Shown here: one piece after another, positions 1 through 11,804 of the stretch
Numbering within the stretch: position 1 is the stretch's first letter
Layout: the number at the start of each line of letters is the position of its first letter
Assembly: GCA_022702545.1 (NCBI GenBank)
Contig: JAHRBC010000002.1
Span: 3,100,001-3,164,000, forward strand
Length of the DNA stretch: 64,000 bases
Source: Phycomyces nitens
Taxonomy: Eukaryota; Mucoromycota; Mucoromycetes; Mucorales; Phycomycetaceae
Direction of reading: 5' to 3'
The notes under the pieces: model-generated
Seen by the model: only the letters and a program-made list of their open reading frames with translations
Database searches by the model: none
What the model was told of the DNA's origin: nothing
Position numbers and translations under genes: made by a program

Positions 1-31
1 TATTCCTTCTTTGAAAGAAAAAGAGAAAATA

Positions 32-705
32 ATGTCCATTAGAAATCATATCAATCTAGGGCGCCAGATACGCTCCAAAGTCACAATGTGCTTTGCGGAT
101 TCAACAAAGTCTCCAAAGAAACCTACTCCAATATTGATCTTGGAGACCAATGCTCCCAAAGGGTAAATTAAACAAATGTTTAAATGCCAATAAAATAAAA
201 AGATGGTCTAGAGAATGGCAAGAACGCCTAAGTGAAATTGGCTACATGTCCACAGTCGCACACTTATCAAAAGACTCGCCAAAGATTGGGCCAGAAGAGC
301 AACTGAACACGTATTACAAAGGTAACTAACTAACTAACTAACTAACTAAATAGCCATCTAGTGTATTAAAGACAATTCTCATGCTGGATATTAGAATTGT
401 CTGATTCTACAAAATCCCTCTCCTTCTTTCCACCTATAATCATTGGCCGTGGCACGGATGCCTGGAGGGTGTGTCAGAAATATGTGTCGAATAAGCCTGT
501 TTCTGGGCTTATTTTGCTAGACACCAAAGAGAGTTCTAGTCTGCCGTCGAGTGAGTTTGAGCCGCGTTTTCCTATTGCACTAATCTCCAAAGAGGACACA
601 CAACCACCGGGGTTCTTGGAGGGATGGATTGATCATGAGATTGTGAATGGAGAAGAGGAAGTGTTTGGAAAGATGACAGGATGGATGGATGATGTTGGAA
701 TGTAA
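32..705 (+). CDS. Small alpha/beta-hydrolase-like protein, 3 exons
   Basis: Exons 32-162, 212-321 and 395-705 join to 552 nt (183 aa plus stop); both introns are GT-AG and short (49 and 73 nt). The protein has the look of a reduced alpha/beta-hydrolase fold: an early strand (PTPILILET), a central strand ending in GRGTDAW where the nucleophile elbow would lie, and a following strand LILLD. No convincing Ser-Asp-His triad can be named, so catalysis is not claimed. It resembles small conserved fungal hydrolase-like proteins of unknown role. The ATG at 32 is close to the window edge, so a longer upstream exon cannot be excluded. Gene fairly sure, function weak. Confidence 0.6.
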
Positions 706-721
706 ATAAATAAATTTATAT

Positions 722-757
<36 letters not shown>

Positions 758-833
758 TGTATTTTAAAATGAATAATAATAATAAATTGTTAATTTGTCC
801 TTGTTCTTTTTCATCTTCATCATCTTCTTCATC

Positions 834-1971
834 ATGGCTAATCGTGATGGCTATTGGGGACCGATTACGAGTTCGGTCGACTGGTAAATATTATAATAGT
901 AAAAATGATGGAGATACAAGTGACGATAATCAATGATTTAGGTGCGAAGAGAATTACGTGCATTCTTACTATATTGCCGAGTTTTGGAATACAGTGTCTG
1001 CAAGTTTCCCAAATAGATAATGGATTGGCTTTGTTGATTCTCATGGATTCCTTTAGAGTTTTGCAATGATTATAATGGGACTGTTGGGATTTTCACTGCA
1101 TTACAACTATCTAGAACTGAGGATTTCGGCCAGCTATCTGTTTATTGTGCTGGTTGGAGTCGGAAGGCAAGTCAATCGACTCTAAAAGATCCCTTTATTG
1201 ACTCTTCCATAGTGTCTTGTTTCATGGAACACTTCAGTTTGAGTATCAAATGTGGGACGAGGCAAGTCCTTCTGTAATGACATAATTCAGTAATTCTCAA
1301 AATAACAAAATAGATTCCAATGGTCTGGACAGCAAGCTATCTCTTGTGGGTCCTCTTGTACAATCAAGGCTACAAAAGATCATATGGATTTATTGGACTC
1401 TATTGTGGACTAGCAACCTATCTGACCAGTCAATTCAAGGGCTCAGTTCAATTTTATCTATTCCAGACATCGTGAGTAGTTGGTTAAGCTTTAATTTTGC
1501 TATTATATATTGGGTGCCTTGTATATACTTATTTATATTAGATTCGGAGTTGTCATGTGGAGCTGCTTCTGGCTTGTCTGGAAGCTGTACAAGGGAGTGC
1601 AGAATAAGCAAGTCAGCCGACTCTTCCGCCAGGGCACACAATATCTTGTACTTTCTGTGCTGGTGTGGCTGTTTGATACAAATTTATGCTTTGTGTTTGA
1701 TTCCTTGCCAAATCCGCAACTCCATGCTTGGTAAGATTGACTTTATGGTTAGATCATCTACTAAAGCTGCTTTAATATTATATAGGTGGCATGTCTTGGC
1801 AAGTAGATTTCTATGTGATCCTGGCTAATATATCCTATTCAATCCTATCTAATTCTATAGATGTCCGTCAGTCTCTACCTGTTCTTTGTGGGGGTTAGCT
1901 ACGAGTCCATGAAGCCAGAGAAGCCGGTGATTGGCTATTGTTGGGGCATACCTTTTGTAACCAGAAAATAA
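834..1971 (+). CDS. YPC1: Alkaline ceramidase, 8 exons
   Basis: Integral ER/Golgi membrane hydrolase that splits ceramide into sphingoid base and fatty acid. Exons 834-883, 942-993, 1057-1166, 1213-1261, 1314-1471, 1542-1730, 1786-1798 and 1861-1971 total 732 nt, exactly 243 codons plus stop. Family hallmarks appear only after splicing: N-terminal GYWGPITSSVDWCEENY, the GVGSVLFHGTLQFEYQMWDE block with the metal-binding His, and the late HAWWHVL motif with two more His. Several hydrophobic helices lie between. Three introns start with GC (1167, 1262, 1799), all with GCAAGT donors, and exon 7 is only 13 nt. At 243 aa it is somewhat short for the family (about 260-310 aa). Confidence 0.9.
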
Positions 1972-2344
1972 TAATAATAATAATAATAAATAAAATAACC
2001 TTTTAACGTTCTAATCCAATACGCCGGGACAGATCTACCTTTGATAGTTAGATCTCTAGAACACAAAGGAGTTTCTTTTTCTTTTTTTTTGCTGTTTAAT
2101 ATCATTCAGTGTGTTCTAGGCTCCGGATGACGTAGATGGCCTTTAGCACGATCAGACTCGATCGAAGAGTATATAGTGACAATTGGATTGAATGGAATAA
2201 AAAAGAAATATTTTAAACATTAATCCCCTATTTTATGAAAATGCGAATTTTCAACATTGTAAACCATAATCCTAAATTAATAAATACCCTTGAAGAATAA
2301 TAATAATTTATTCTCTTGTTCTCTTTATCATATTCTTTTTTAAA
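1972..2344. other. Intergenic spacer
   Basis: AT-rich spacer between the ceramidase stop and the WOPR start, with an (ATA)n run just after the ceramidase stop and a T-run near 2078-2090. No gene is seen. It must hold the ceramidase 3' end and the promoter of the downstream regulator. Confidence 0.5.
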
Positions 2345-3115
2345 ATGGAAACATTTGTTGGTCACATAAAAACCCCTCAGGATGCCCTCATCATATTCGA
2401 AGCCTGCAGGCGTGGGCAGCTCCAACGAGTCCAGAGAAGACTGTCCAGCAAAGAGCGGGTCCACATCTCTTCTGGCTCAGTGTTTGCTTGGGATGAGAGT
2501 GAGGCTGGGATGCGAAGGTGGACTGATGGCCGGACCTGGTCCCCTAGCCGTGTCCTCGGCAGCTTCCTGACCTACCGCGAACTCAACACAAAGCACAGAC
2601 GCAGGCATATTTCTATTAGTGACCAAATCACCCAGTACCCAAGATCGTCTGCCGGATGCTCCTATAAATCAAACGGGCTCATCAAGCAGAGTTTTTCAAT
2701 TTGCACCGTCAATAACCAAAAGATCCATCTGATATCCTATTACACAAAGGCAGACATTGGGTCAGGGAGACTAGTCCAGCCCTCCAAGCACCCTCAACTG
2801 AGCAAGATTGCAATCCCAAAAGGATACTACCCTGAACTCAATCCTCTTGATACCAGCGGCGGCCATTCAGCAACCCTCCATTCTATGCGCACCGAACTGA
2901 CCAGGTCCCTGTCGCTCTCTACCGCTTTCCAATCGCCAGAAATCTCCCCTTCTCTGTCATCATCACCCAGCTCATCCGACGAAGACATGTCTGACCTCAC
3001 AGACGAGATGTTCAAGTATCCAGGTCTTTCTATCCAAGATATCTTTTGGGGAAGTCTGTCCTGCTCTGAAGACAAGCGACAGTTAAAGGCAATAGAGGGC
3101 CAATTGCGTATATAA
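2345..3115 (+). CDS. WOPR-domain (Gti1/Pac2/Wor1 family) transcription factor
   Basis: Single uninterrupted frame of 256 aa. The N-terminus is the WOPR box: METFVGHIKTPQDALIIFEA followed by CRRG, then the GSVFAWDESEAGMRRWTDGR block and WSPSRVLGSFLTYREL (about residues 1-80), with the second half (SNGLIKQSFSI and a hydrophobic strand) at about residues 105-140. Proteins of this family (Wor1, Ryp1, Gti1, Pac2) bind DNA and act as developmental or morphology switches in fungi. The C-terminal 100 residues are Ser/Pro-rich with an acidic stretch near 210-220, plausible as a regulatory tail. The protein is short relative to ascomycete homologs (over 400 aa). Target genes cannot be inferred from the window. 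Confidence 0.9.
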   Translation: METFVGHIKTPQDALIIFEACRRGQLQRVQRRLSSKERVHISSGSVFAWDESEAGMRRWTDGRTWSPSRVLGSFLTYRELNTKHRRRHISISDQITQYPRSSAGCSYKSNGLIKQSFSICTVNNQKIHLISYYTKADIGSGRLVQPSKHPQLSKIAIPKGYYPELNPLDTSGGHSATLHSMRTELTRSLSLSTAFQSPEISPSLSSSPSSSDEDMSDLTDEMFKYPGLSIQDIFWGSLSCSEDKRQLKAIEGQLRI

Positions 3116-3999
3116 GGGACTATAAGCCAAAAATTCCATTCATTCAACTATTCAACTATTCATTCATTCATTCGTTCAATCATTCAATCATTCAATCATT
3201 CAATCTTTATTTTCCTTTAAATTATATATCTATCTAAATATCTATCTATCTATCTATCTATCTATCTACATGTATATACACCACATTCAGAGAATATACT
3301 GTATACTCTTTCGTTCCTTTTACAATTACAATTACTAATAATAATACTACTACCACTATTACTACTAATAATAATCATATCATCGTCATTATCATTATCA
3401 TCGTCATTATCATTACTACTATTTATGCTCTAGAAAATAAAATATTGAAAGTAACATTGTATAACCTTGTTTTTATAGAATAATAAAGAAAAAATAATAT
3501 ATGTATAGAGTATGAAATTTTTTTATTTGTTTAGGAGCTAAAGAAGAAATTAGATTAACTTGCTGATTATTCCTTTTTAGAAAAAAACATTATTTCATCT
3601 TTATTTTCAGGATGCTTATTATAAATTCACGCATAAAATAAAATCGTGTTTATTTTAAAAAAACCAAATGGAAGAAAATAAAATCGATCTTTTTTTTTAA
3701 AAAAAAAGAAAAATATTTCCATCGTCTTCTCTAAAAAAAAAACCTAAAAATATTACATGTTCAGGTGGCGTTTCTTTTTTATCTCTTGCTATTGTTCCCC
3801 CCCCTTTCTCTCTCTCTCTTTTAAAATATATAAAATAAAATATATATAAATAATTTGTTCTTTTTTTTTGGATTGATGACAAAATGAATATTTATTTATT
3901 TATTTTATATAATGAGAAAGAGAGGATATTACAGACAGATGAGGTGGTAAAATAAAACAAAGAGCACAATAGATTCTAGTCTTCATTTTAGTATGTGCA
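3116..3999. other. Intergenic region with microsatellites
   Basis: Tail-to-tail spacer between the WOPR gene and PCK1. It contains an ATTC/AATC tetranucleotide array at about 3140-3205, a TATC array at about 3222-3267, AAT/ATC trinucleotide tracts at about 3320-3420 and several poly-A/T runs at 3640-3870. No gene recognised. Confidence 0.6.
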
Positions 4000-5781
4000 T
4001 TAGAACTTGGGGGCAGCTGCCAAGGTCTCAGGAGCAGCCTCGCTCTTGTAGGTCTCAAAGTTGGAAACAAACATCTTTGCAACATTCTTGAGCGATGTGG
4101 TGAACTGGGCAGGGGTTCCTTGCCAGGCCTTGCGGGGGTGCAACAACTCTGCAGGAACGCCAGCAACACTGGTGGGGATATCAAGGCCAAACACCTCAAA
4201 CTTCTCAAACTTGCCCTTTGCGAGAGCACCGCTGTGGATGGAGTCGAGGATGGCACGGGTGTATTTGAGAGGGCAACGCTTGGCAGTGGCAGCGGATCCA
4301 CCAATCCAGCCAGTGTTGATCAACCAGGCATCGGCCTTGTGCTCAGACATCTTCTTGGCCAACATGGAGGCATAACGTTGAGGGTGGAGGACAAGGAAGG
4401 GTGCACCGAAGCAGGCCGAGAAGGTGGCCTGGGGTTCAAGGATACCATCTTCAGTGCCTGGGACCTTGGTGGTGTAGCCAGAGATAAAGTGGTACATGGC
4501 TTGCTCGGCGGTCAATCTGGAGACAGGGGGGAGGACACCAAAGGCATCGCAGGTCAACAAGATGATGTTCTTGGGGTGGCTACCAACACAAGGGATCTTG
4601 GCATTGGGAATGTGGTCTATGGCACAAAATGAATTTCTTTTTCTCATTGACAAACAGTTTTTATTTTTATACTTACAGATGGGGTAGGCACAACGGGTGT
4701 TCTCGGTCAAGAAATCATCAGAGTAGTCGACAACACGGCTCTCCTCGTCAAGAACAACGTTCTCGAGAATGGCACCGAAACGGATAGCGTTGAAAATATC
4801 GGGCTCCTTCTCGCCAGACAAGTCAATGCACTTTGCGTAACATCCACCCTCAATGTTGAACACACCATTGTCACTCCAGCAGTGCTCATCGTCACCAATC
4901 AACATACGCTTGGGGTCGGCACTGAGAGTGGTCTTACCAGTGCCAGAGAGACCAAAGAAGAGCGAGACATCACCCTTGGGTCCCTCGTTGGCAGAGGAGT
5001 GCAGGGAAAGGACACCAGCCTTGGGCATAAGGTAGTGCATGACAGTAAAGATCTACAGATTACACATGAGATACTGTCTCTCTCTCTCGATCTATCAATT
5101 CATTGTACTTACACCCTTCTTCATCTCTCCTGCGTATTCAGAACCAAGAATGACCATCTCGGCGCGCTTGAAGTTGAGCGAGACAGAGGTGGTGGAGGTC
5201 ATGCCGGTAGTGTATCGGTTGGCAGGGAACTCACCAGCATTGAAGATGGTAAAGTCAGGGGTGCCAAAGTTCTCGAGTTCTGCCTCAGTGGGGCGGATCA
5301 ACATGTTGTGCATGAACAGCAAGTGGTAGGCACGGGATGCAACCACACGGACCTTGATACGGTACTTGGGATCCCAGCCAGCGTAGCCATCAAACACGTA
5401 GAGACGGGGACGGGTGTTGAGGTAGTCAATTGCACGCTCACGGTTGATCAAGAACACCTCGTCGCTCATCTTGGTGTTGACAGGACCCCACCAGACATCC
5501 TTTACAGAGGTCTCTTCCTCGACAATACGCTTGTCCTTGGGGGAACGGCCGGTCTTCTTGCCAGAGTAGGCACAGAGGGCGCCGGCAGAGGAGATGACGG
5601 TGCCTTGTTCGTAGGTCAGGGCTTCTTCGTACAGGACAGCAACAGAGGGATTGCGCTTGATGGTGACCTTGTCATAGTCAATGCCAGCCATTTCGTAGAG
5701 TTCCTCCTCAACCTTGCTGCGAACAGAGTTGGAGCTACCGGGACGGCCATAGGGAGAAGCGGGTCTGTTGAAGGGAGCCAT
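4000..5781 (-). CDS. PCK1: Phosphoenolpyruvate carboxykinase (ATP), 3 exons
   Basis: Cytosolic enzyme that turns oxaloacetate plus ATP into PEP, the committed step of gluconeogenesis. Exons (minus strand) 5781-5113, 5052-4677 and 4616-4000 total 1662 nt, 553 aa, the normal ATP-type length. The P-loop [16 protein letters not shown] is followed by the metal-binding LIGDDEHCW segment; the N-terminal region carries [19 protein letters not shown]. The adenine-binding and C-terminal part includes NTGWIGG and [19 protein letters not shown]. The start at 5781 (MAPFNRP) is the first ATG in frame; the extension to 5811 would need a TTG start. Both introns interrupt conserved blocks, and the joined residues restore the family consensus ([25 protein letters not shown]). 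The upstream region is unusually rich in CCCAC. Confidence 0.97.
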
Positions 5782-6430
5782 TGTTGATAGAAGCGAAGAG
5801 ATGCGATACAAAAGCCAAGAAATTGAAGCCAGGGCCTTTATATACCATTTGCTCCAGGCCTGCCCGTGAAATTATTAAGTGATCGGAAAGACGGAGACAA
5901 ACGGACGGTGTTAATGACCATTGGGGAGGGAACCAGTACAGGACAATAAAGACTGTGATCGTCAAAGTGGCTCCCCACATCCACGCCCACATCCACGCCC
6001 ACACCCACATCCATTACCACACGTTCCTTCGTCATGGTTTAAAGAACCGACTCTTGCCGGGAAAGGGTCTTGGAAAATAAAGGTCGGGGCAGTACGGAGA
6101 GGATTGGGTTCCGGGATTCCCCACACCCACACCCACCCACTCACACATATATACGCCTTGATCTCTATTTTTAGGAAAAATCTCAATAGGTTGTATACAT
6201 ATTGCAAGAGCATCAATAAGAACAGAAAGGCAAAGGGTGCAATAAAGAAGTCTAAACCAAGGACATGCAAAATATTTCTCAAGCTCCGTTTAGAGTTGTC
6301 TTTCTTTTTTTTCCCCACATTTTCAAATGTATTTTTGACCAATCAAAACATGAAGAATCGTGAGAGAAACAAATTGATATATAATTATATATAATAATAA
6401 TAATAATGGGTCCAAACAAGCCCCCAGCTA
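5782..6430 (-). promoter_or_regulatory. PCK1 upstream region with C-rich minisatellite
   Basis: Immediately upstream of PCK1 (gene on the minus strand). Between about 5971 and 6015 there is a short tandem array of a 12-nt unit like CCCACATCCACG, and at about 6117-6142 a second block of CCCAC units. The element CCCCAC (reverse GTGGGG) occurs in both and fits the SYGGRG consensus of CreA/Mig1 repressors. A glucose-repression role is inference from PCK1 biology. Open frames over this stretch are by-products of the repeat. Confidence 0.4.
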
Positions 6431-8299
6431 TTGAAAGCGCATGGCAACAAGTTTTTTTTTATTGTATATAGTGATCTAGCTACCATTTACACCCAATACC
6501 AATATTTCTCATTATAAATATACCAATGTCTACTAGTCTATACAGTGCATTATTATCAATTCGAATCAATTCGAATCAATTATTTCAATGATTTCAATAC
6601 CAATCTCATCTTGCCCAATTCCTTTGTAAAGCCAACTAGTAGTAGGCTTTCTCTCCCCCAATTGCTGCTATTCTTTGTATTTTATTTGCAAATAGAAAAT
6701 CCATCCATCTCTGTACCCGTATTGTGCACCTGAATCTGCACTTTAATATTTAAGTCGCCGATATATTATTTAGTCCAATAAGACTAGAGCGCCATAAAAA
6801 GGCTCCCAAAAATAGGCAAAAATCAGTGCGTCTGATGTCAGGATATGGATTATTCTTTTCTTGGGATTAGTTTAGAAAAGGTGTGTAGACGCTGATTGTT
6901 TGTATCACCAAAGGGAAAAATGATCACACCAGAAACAAAAGATGAGGCCTACACACAGGCCTGCATCTATCTCTTGTCACACTAACATGGCTTTCCTTAA
7001 AAGAACAAGGCAAAGTAACTAGGGATATTAGCCAACCAAGCTCCTAAAGAGGGCCTGGTCAGGGCGTTTTTTGGTTTATTGTCTCGAAAATCTCCCGCTG
7101 AACCATATGAAAGCAGGCCATTTTGCAAAACAAGGCTCGGGTCTATTCATCATCCGCCTTACCATGCACCCTGGGCACCCATGCAGTGAAATCAAGTAAT
7201 GTTACTGAATCCTCCCCTCCCCTCCCCCTCCTCTATATTTCATATACACATGTATAGATAGCCTTTTGAATGTCTTGTTGTGGCTCAGTAGTATTCTAGG
7301 CTCTTGAACAAACACTTGGAAAGGCTCTAGTTATTTGCACACCTAGTATTTAAGACTAATCGATCAAGAATATCATTTCTTTTTATGAAACAGCCATCGA
7401 TATTCCCGAGACTAGTGCTGTCATTATAATTTACTTCTTAAAAAAATGCCTCTGTTTGAGAATATAGTTTTTCATTCATCATTCTTGCTAGTCGGCTAAA
7501 GTTGCTGCCTTTTATGTTCTTTATCATCTTTATAGCCTTGCTTGATTAGAGTGCTTTTTTTATAAAAAGCAACCGTATTCATAGATAAACCCAAATAGAT
7601 TGGAGTTGGAAATAACGGTTTCAAATAATACACACAATTTCATTTGCATTTGCATTTGTACATTTAGCCTTGACCGAGAATCTGGTCCAGGCGAATTGTG
7701 CAATGGAATTGGGTATATAGTTTATCTGATCAAGGGTCCCAGTACTTTACGTAAATTTCCAGATAGAAAATTAAAAAAGTATACTACAGGATTATTTATT
7801 TCAAAAAAACACAAATCTTATTGATCCTTTGAAACGAGATAAAGAAAATGTAACGGCTGAAATGAAAACTATAGAAGCTTGTAGATTACAAATATAATAA
7901 TGAGCAAAATGCACATTTGAAATATTCAACAAGCATTAAAGAGTTCTAGCCGACTCTATTCAAAATATTGTGTGCGTCAATGACCAAGACTAAAAAGATG
8001 AAAGATCAATATTCTCGAGTGAATTAGCTAGCCAGACAAGATTTAATCTTCTCTTGTTTGATCTGTGAGACTTTGGTGAAAACTGTTTTGTTTTTCACCA
8101 AATGCTCGAATGCTTATATTGTTGCTAGACAATCAGGTATTCATTTCAAAATATGATAGAGACCAATCAAGCCTTATAATGAGGATCCTGGAAGCATATT
8201 GGAGAATAATATTACTGGCTGTCCTCGTATTCTTGGAGAAGAGCATAAGCAGTTTACTTTAAATTACAGGGTCTGGCAAGAAAACCTAAACTTTTAATC
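6431..8299. other. Long gene-free interval
   Basis: AT-rich DNA with many short stop-broken frames and no recognisable exon series. A CCCCTCC-rich patch lies at about 7210-7233. It precedes the decayed Tc1-like block and may contain older transposon debris that I cannot identify. Confidence 0.5.
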
Positions 8300-9000
8300 T
8301 CGGCTCTTAATTTCTTTATACATCTTTACACTCTGCTTTTCTTAATCTCTTGAATTCAATCAACAACTTTAACATCGTGCATAAAGTACAAAACACTTGG
8401 CCCCTTGAGACTTTGCAAAGGCTCTCGGATTTAAAAAAAAAGAAATCGTAATTGGGTTTAGCATTGCCCAAACAAAGAATGTCACACTCCATAAAGAAAG
8501 ATATGAAGAACTCTGTTTGCACAAATACTACTAGTACAACTTTGGATAGAATGAATATTTATTCTTGCGTAGCTCTTGAAAGATATTTCCTGTCCAAGGA
8601 GTATATCTCTAAGCGCCGTTCTTTTTACAATGCTGTAAATAATTGAGATAGGAAATGGGAAAAGATTATATAGAGTGATGAGTCCAAGTTTATTTTCTTT
8701 AAGAATAGCTGTGGCTATATTCTGCGGGAGCCTAGTAAAAAAAAAAATACCATCCTAACTACCTTGCCCAAAAAGTGCAACGAGATAAAGTTTTTGTTAC
8801 AGTCTAGGAGTGTATCTGGTTAGGAAGCGTTGGACCACTTTTTGTATTTAATGGCAACATGAATGCCAAACAATTGTATAAAAAATGTGAAAAGCTACTT
8901 CTTCCCATTTTACAAGAGTTTCCAAATACAATAATTAAGAAGAACCTTTATGAATAACATGGACTATGACACTTTGAAAATAATAAAAAAGTGTTTAAAT
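8300..9000 (+). pseudogene. Decayed Tc1/mariner-like transposase
   Basis: The N-terminal part (from about 8325) is a diverged copy of the sequence at 9680. At about 8653-8700 the frame reads WEKII, stop, SDESKFIFFKN, the Tc1 signature around the first catalytic Asp. From about 8790 to 8960 remains of the central catalytic region follow with several stops and frameshifts. No intact frame is left and no terminal repeats were found. Confidence 0.6.
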
Positions 9001-9679
9001 ATTATATCCCAGATATTATTTCAAAATATGCGTAATTTACTGCAAGTATCTAATTTTAAATTGGATTTTGTATCCAACCATTTATGAAATACGGTGCAAA
9101 TGGTAATAGTGCATTTTGCCTGAATTAGTGAACATTGGTATTTTTAATCTCAAATATTATGTTCTTCGTTGTAGTGTAGGTTACGTTGACCTAAATGCTA
9201 TTCCACCTTTAATAACAGGGACATCGATTAAGTCATCGTAATCTTTTTTTTTAAAAAAAATTGCGAAAGAACAAGATTTTTGTCCCCTGTATTTTCAAAA
9301 TCGATGGTGCAAATGGATATGACACTAAGAGTCGGTGTCACTAATTTATAAATATCTGACACGCTAAGCTACAAAATATGTTGTATCTGTCCAACTATTT
9401 AATAAATAACTGGATAGCTTTATATATTCGAAATACAACAATATACATTCCAAGGCCTGTTTCATTCCAGATGTCTTGTATTGCTTTGGTTCTCAAATAA
9501 ACTTATTCTCATGTATAGACCAACTATGACATTATTAGTAAATAGACACCATGTATTTTCGCCTGTAGAAACCTTTACTATTGACTCACTCTATCTCTCT
9601 ATCTTTATAATTGTTTTTGCTTAGTACCTATTCAAAGCTTTCAACGTATTATTTGCGACTATTACTATTACTCGGTCTA
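9001..9679. other. Gene-free interval between two transposon remnants
   Basis: AT-rich, no coding signal seen. A poly-T/poly-A palindrome lies at about 9243-9260. Probably decayed mobile DNA, but I see no family signature. Confidence 0.4.
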
Positions 9680-10130
9680 ACATTTACATTTTGCTTTTCT
9701 CAATCTCTTGAATCCAATCGAAATCTTTGACAGCGTATCCAAAGTACAAGATGCTCAACTCACAGACTTTTTTTTTCAAAACCTTAGATTTAAGAAAGGA
9801 ATCATAAGTAAGCTTAACATAAGCGAAATGAAAATTACATACATCTTCAGACACGGAAAAATACCGCCTGCAAAAACCTCTTGTACTATTAGACAATACA
9901 AAGGAACTGGATCGATCACTGACAAGAAACATTCAAAAAGAACAGAGCTTCTGACACTCAAAAAAATAGACTTTTTGAAATTTGAAAGAGATTTTTATCA
10001 GACTTTGGCAGACATGGTATGGTTAACAAGTGAAATGACAAAGAATTTCTGTGCAAAAAACTATTAGTAAAGCTACTGTCTTTACAAGAATGATTGGCCT
10101 TCTACCCCCAAGGAAAATAAATTTCGACAT
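9680..10130 (+). pseudogene. Tc1-like transposase, N-terminal fragment
   Basis: The frame 9708-10067 has a helix-turn-helix pattern typical of the paired-like N-terminus of Tc1 transposases: KGIISKLN, then YIFRHGKIPP, then IRQYKGTGSITDKKHSKRT, matching the common pattern of an arrest/regulation helix followed by GTG(S)xxDKxRxGRP. The downstream frame continues past a stop (KATVFTRM). The first 70 nt are about three-quarters identical to 8325-8395, so the two are copies of one family. No catalytic DDE part follows here. Confidence 0.55.
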
Positions 10131-10944
10131 TGATCAGCCATGTTTTTTTTTTGTATATTCTGCATCAATCTCAACGCAGCCATGAACATCGTCAGTAACA
10201 TGGCTGTTGCCCAGTTTCACATAATAATGCTGGCTTAGGAGTGGCAAATCTACACAATACATGCTTAGTTTATTAATTGATACCAAACAAGCCAACACTG
10301 GTGGATTAAAGACAAAACCATTCCTGTTTTACTTTATATAAATTGACTAGCATTAAAAATCGGGGTTATTGAATTGTATATTAAGTTAGGGAACCACGAG
10401 TATGTTCTTGCTTTGCTTTCTTCCTTCAATAAAACTTGAAGGTGAGCAATATCTGTTGAAAGAAAACCTTTAAATAAGTAACCCAAAATACGAGTCGCAT
10501 TCGAAATTATAAGTTGTAATATAGCTGATTGAAAATATAAAACGAAACATCTAGTAGGGGGAAAATAGAGGTATCAATATCTAAAATACCTTATTCAATT
10601 GGATATATTTATGTGTTATTTTGAGCTAGGGACCAGATATCTTTACTATTAGCGGTTCTTGCCTTGCTTGATTCTGGCTCTGTCGGGTCAAGTATTATAA
10701 AAAGGGGCTCAACATAAGGGAAATGATCGCTATGTAAATCCTTGATTAGCTTATAGTACAATATCAAGCCAAGTAGAAAAACATTTTCTTCAATCGCTAG
10801 TGCTTTCTGGAAGAATCCACAACGAATGATTATGCGTCCGAGAGTATAGGAATATCAAAGAAGTTTAAACATTCTTTTCCCATCAAAGGTTTCTCAGAAA
10901 TCGCAAGGTTTTATCTTTAGCCGTTTATTAACTTTTCCTTTGTC
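10131..10944. other. Gene-free interval, probable transposon debris
   Basis: AT-rich with no intact frame. Two loosely similar segments (around 10381-10450 and 10618-10690) share TTGAGCTAGGGACCA-like and TCTTGCTTTGCTT-like stretches, which suggests an old duplication. Confidence 0.35.
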
Positions 10945-11136
10945 CTACCCTTGATGATTGAGGACTTTAACATGCCGGCCATATTTTTCACCAGTCAATA
11001 ATAAAGAAGCTTCAACTACTAGACCGCTAATGGACGCAATAGTTATATAATTGATACCTCGCAAGGCAGTTGAATGTCTTCTTTCTTTTGTATACCACAA
11101 AAAAACCCTTTTTGATATATTTTTTATTCCAAGCAA
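10945..11136 (-). pseudogene. Transposase remnant (IS630/Tc1-like DDE fragment)
   Basis: A 63-codon minus-strand frame reads KERRHSTALRGINYITIAS, ISGL, VVEASLLLTGE. This resembles the strand region of IS630/Tc1-type DDE transposases where an RG-N-hTI-hhAIS pattern precedes the second catalytic Asp. No flanking domains are left. Weak, based on motif resemblance only. Confidence 0.35.
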
Positions 11137-11804
11137 GCAAAGTTGTATTTAAAATCTCGAGAAAATATTTCCAGATAACCAAATCAAAGAAAAACAGCTG
11201 TATCTTGATTTATAAGCGAAACCCTTTTGAGGAAATAAAGCCTTTTATAAAAAGATATTTAATATGTCAGCCTTGATCTTTGTATTACCTGAAAGTCCTG
11301 TTCCTTGCTGGAAATCGATGTCTATACACTTCTTTTAAGCAAATTCCAAAGGAAGTTTTGTAATGACATATATATCTTAAACAATCAAATCTCAGCCATG
11401 TTTCAAGCCTAGCTTTAACGTCATAAAAGTATTTGGCCTTTTATTTTATAGATTCCAGGCCCAGTAGGAATATGCTGGTTCTTGGATTTATTTATGTGTA
11501 TATATATATTTTTTGTTTCCTGCATCATTTGCCGGACACAACAGCCTTCTGCTTACAAAAAAGGGACTTGGTTCCCGGAGAAAATTATATCTCAGCCATC
11601 ATGGCCACAACCAATCTTTTGTGTCTGGACGTAATGGCAGTCACACATGACTGTGGATCAAATAGTGCCACATGGTTTTTCTGGTATTTTCTCGAATCTG
11701 CATGAATCTAGTGGAAGCTTGGAGAAAAAAAAAATAGTATAAAATATGATGAACCACACACAAGGAGCTTCTCCCAAGAAAACATTCTTTAACCATCAAA
11801 CCCA
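11137..11804. other. Spacer upstream of the BAG-domain gene
   Basis: No gene recognised. The last 100-200 nt must contain the promoter of the BAG-domain gene. The repeated string TCTCAGCCAT at about 11391 and 11591 is unexplained. Confidence 0.35.

Noticed and set aside
4882..5787. 301-codon plus-strand frame opposite PCK1
   Set aside because: Antisense shadow of a strongly conserved gene; no family motif and no splicing needed for the real gene on the other strand.
5692..5811. N-terminal extension of PCK1 to 5811
   Set aside because: It would need a TTG start; the ATG at 5781 gives the normal length and N-terminus.
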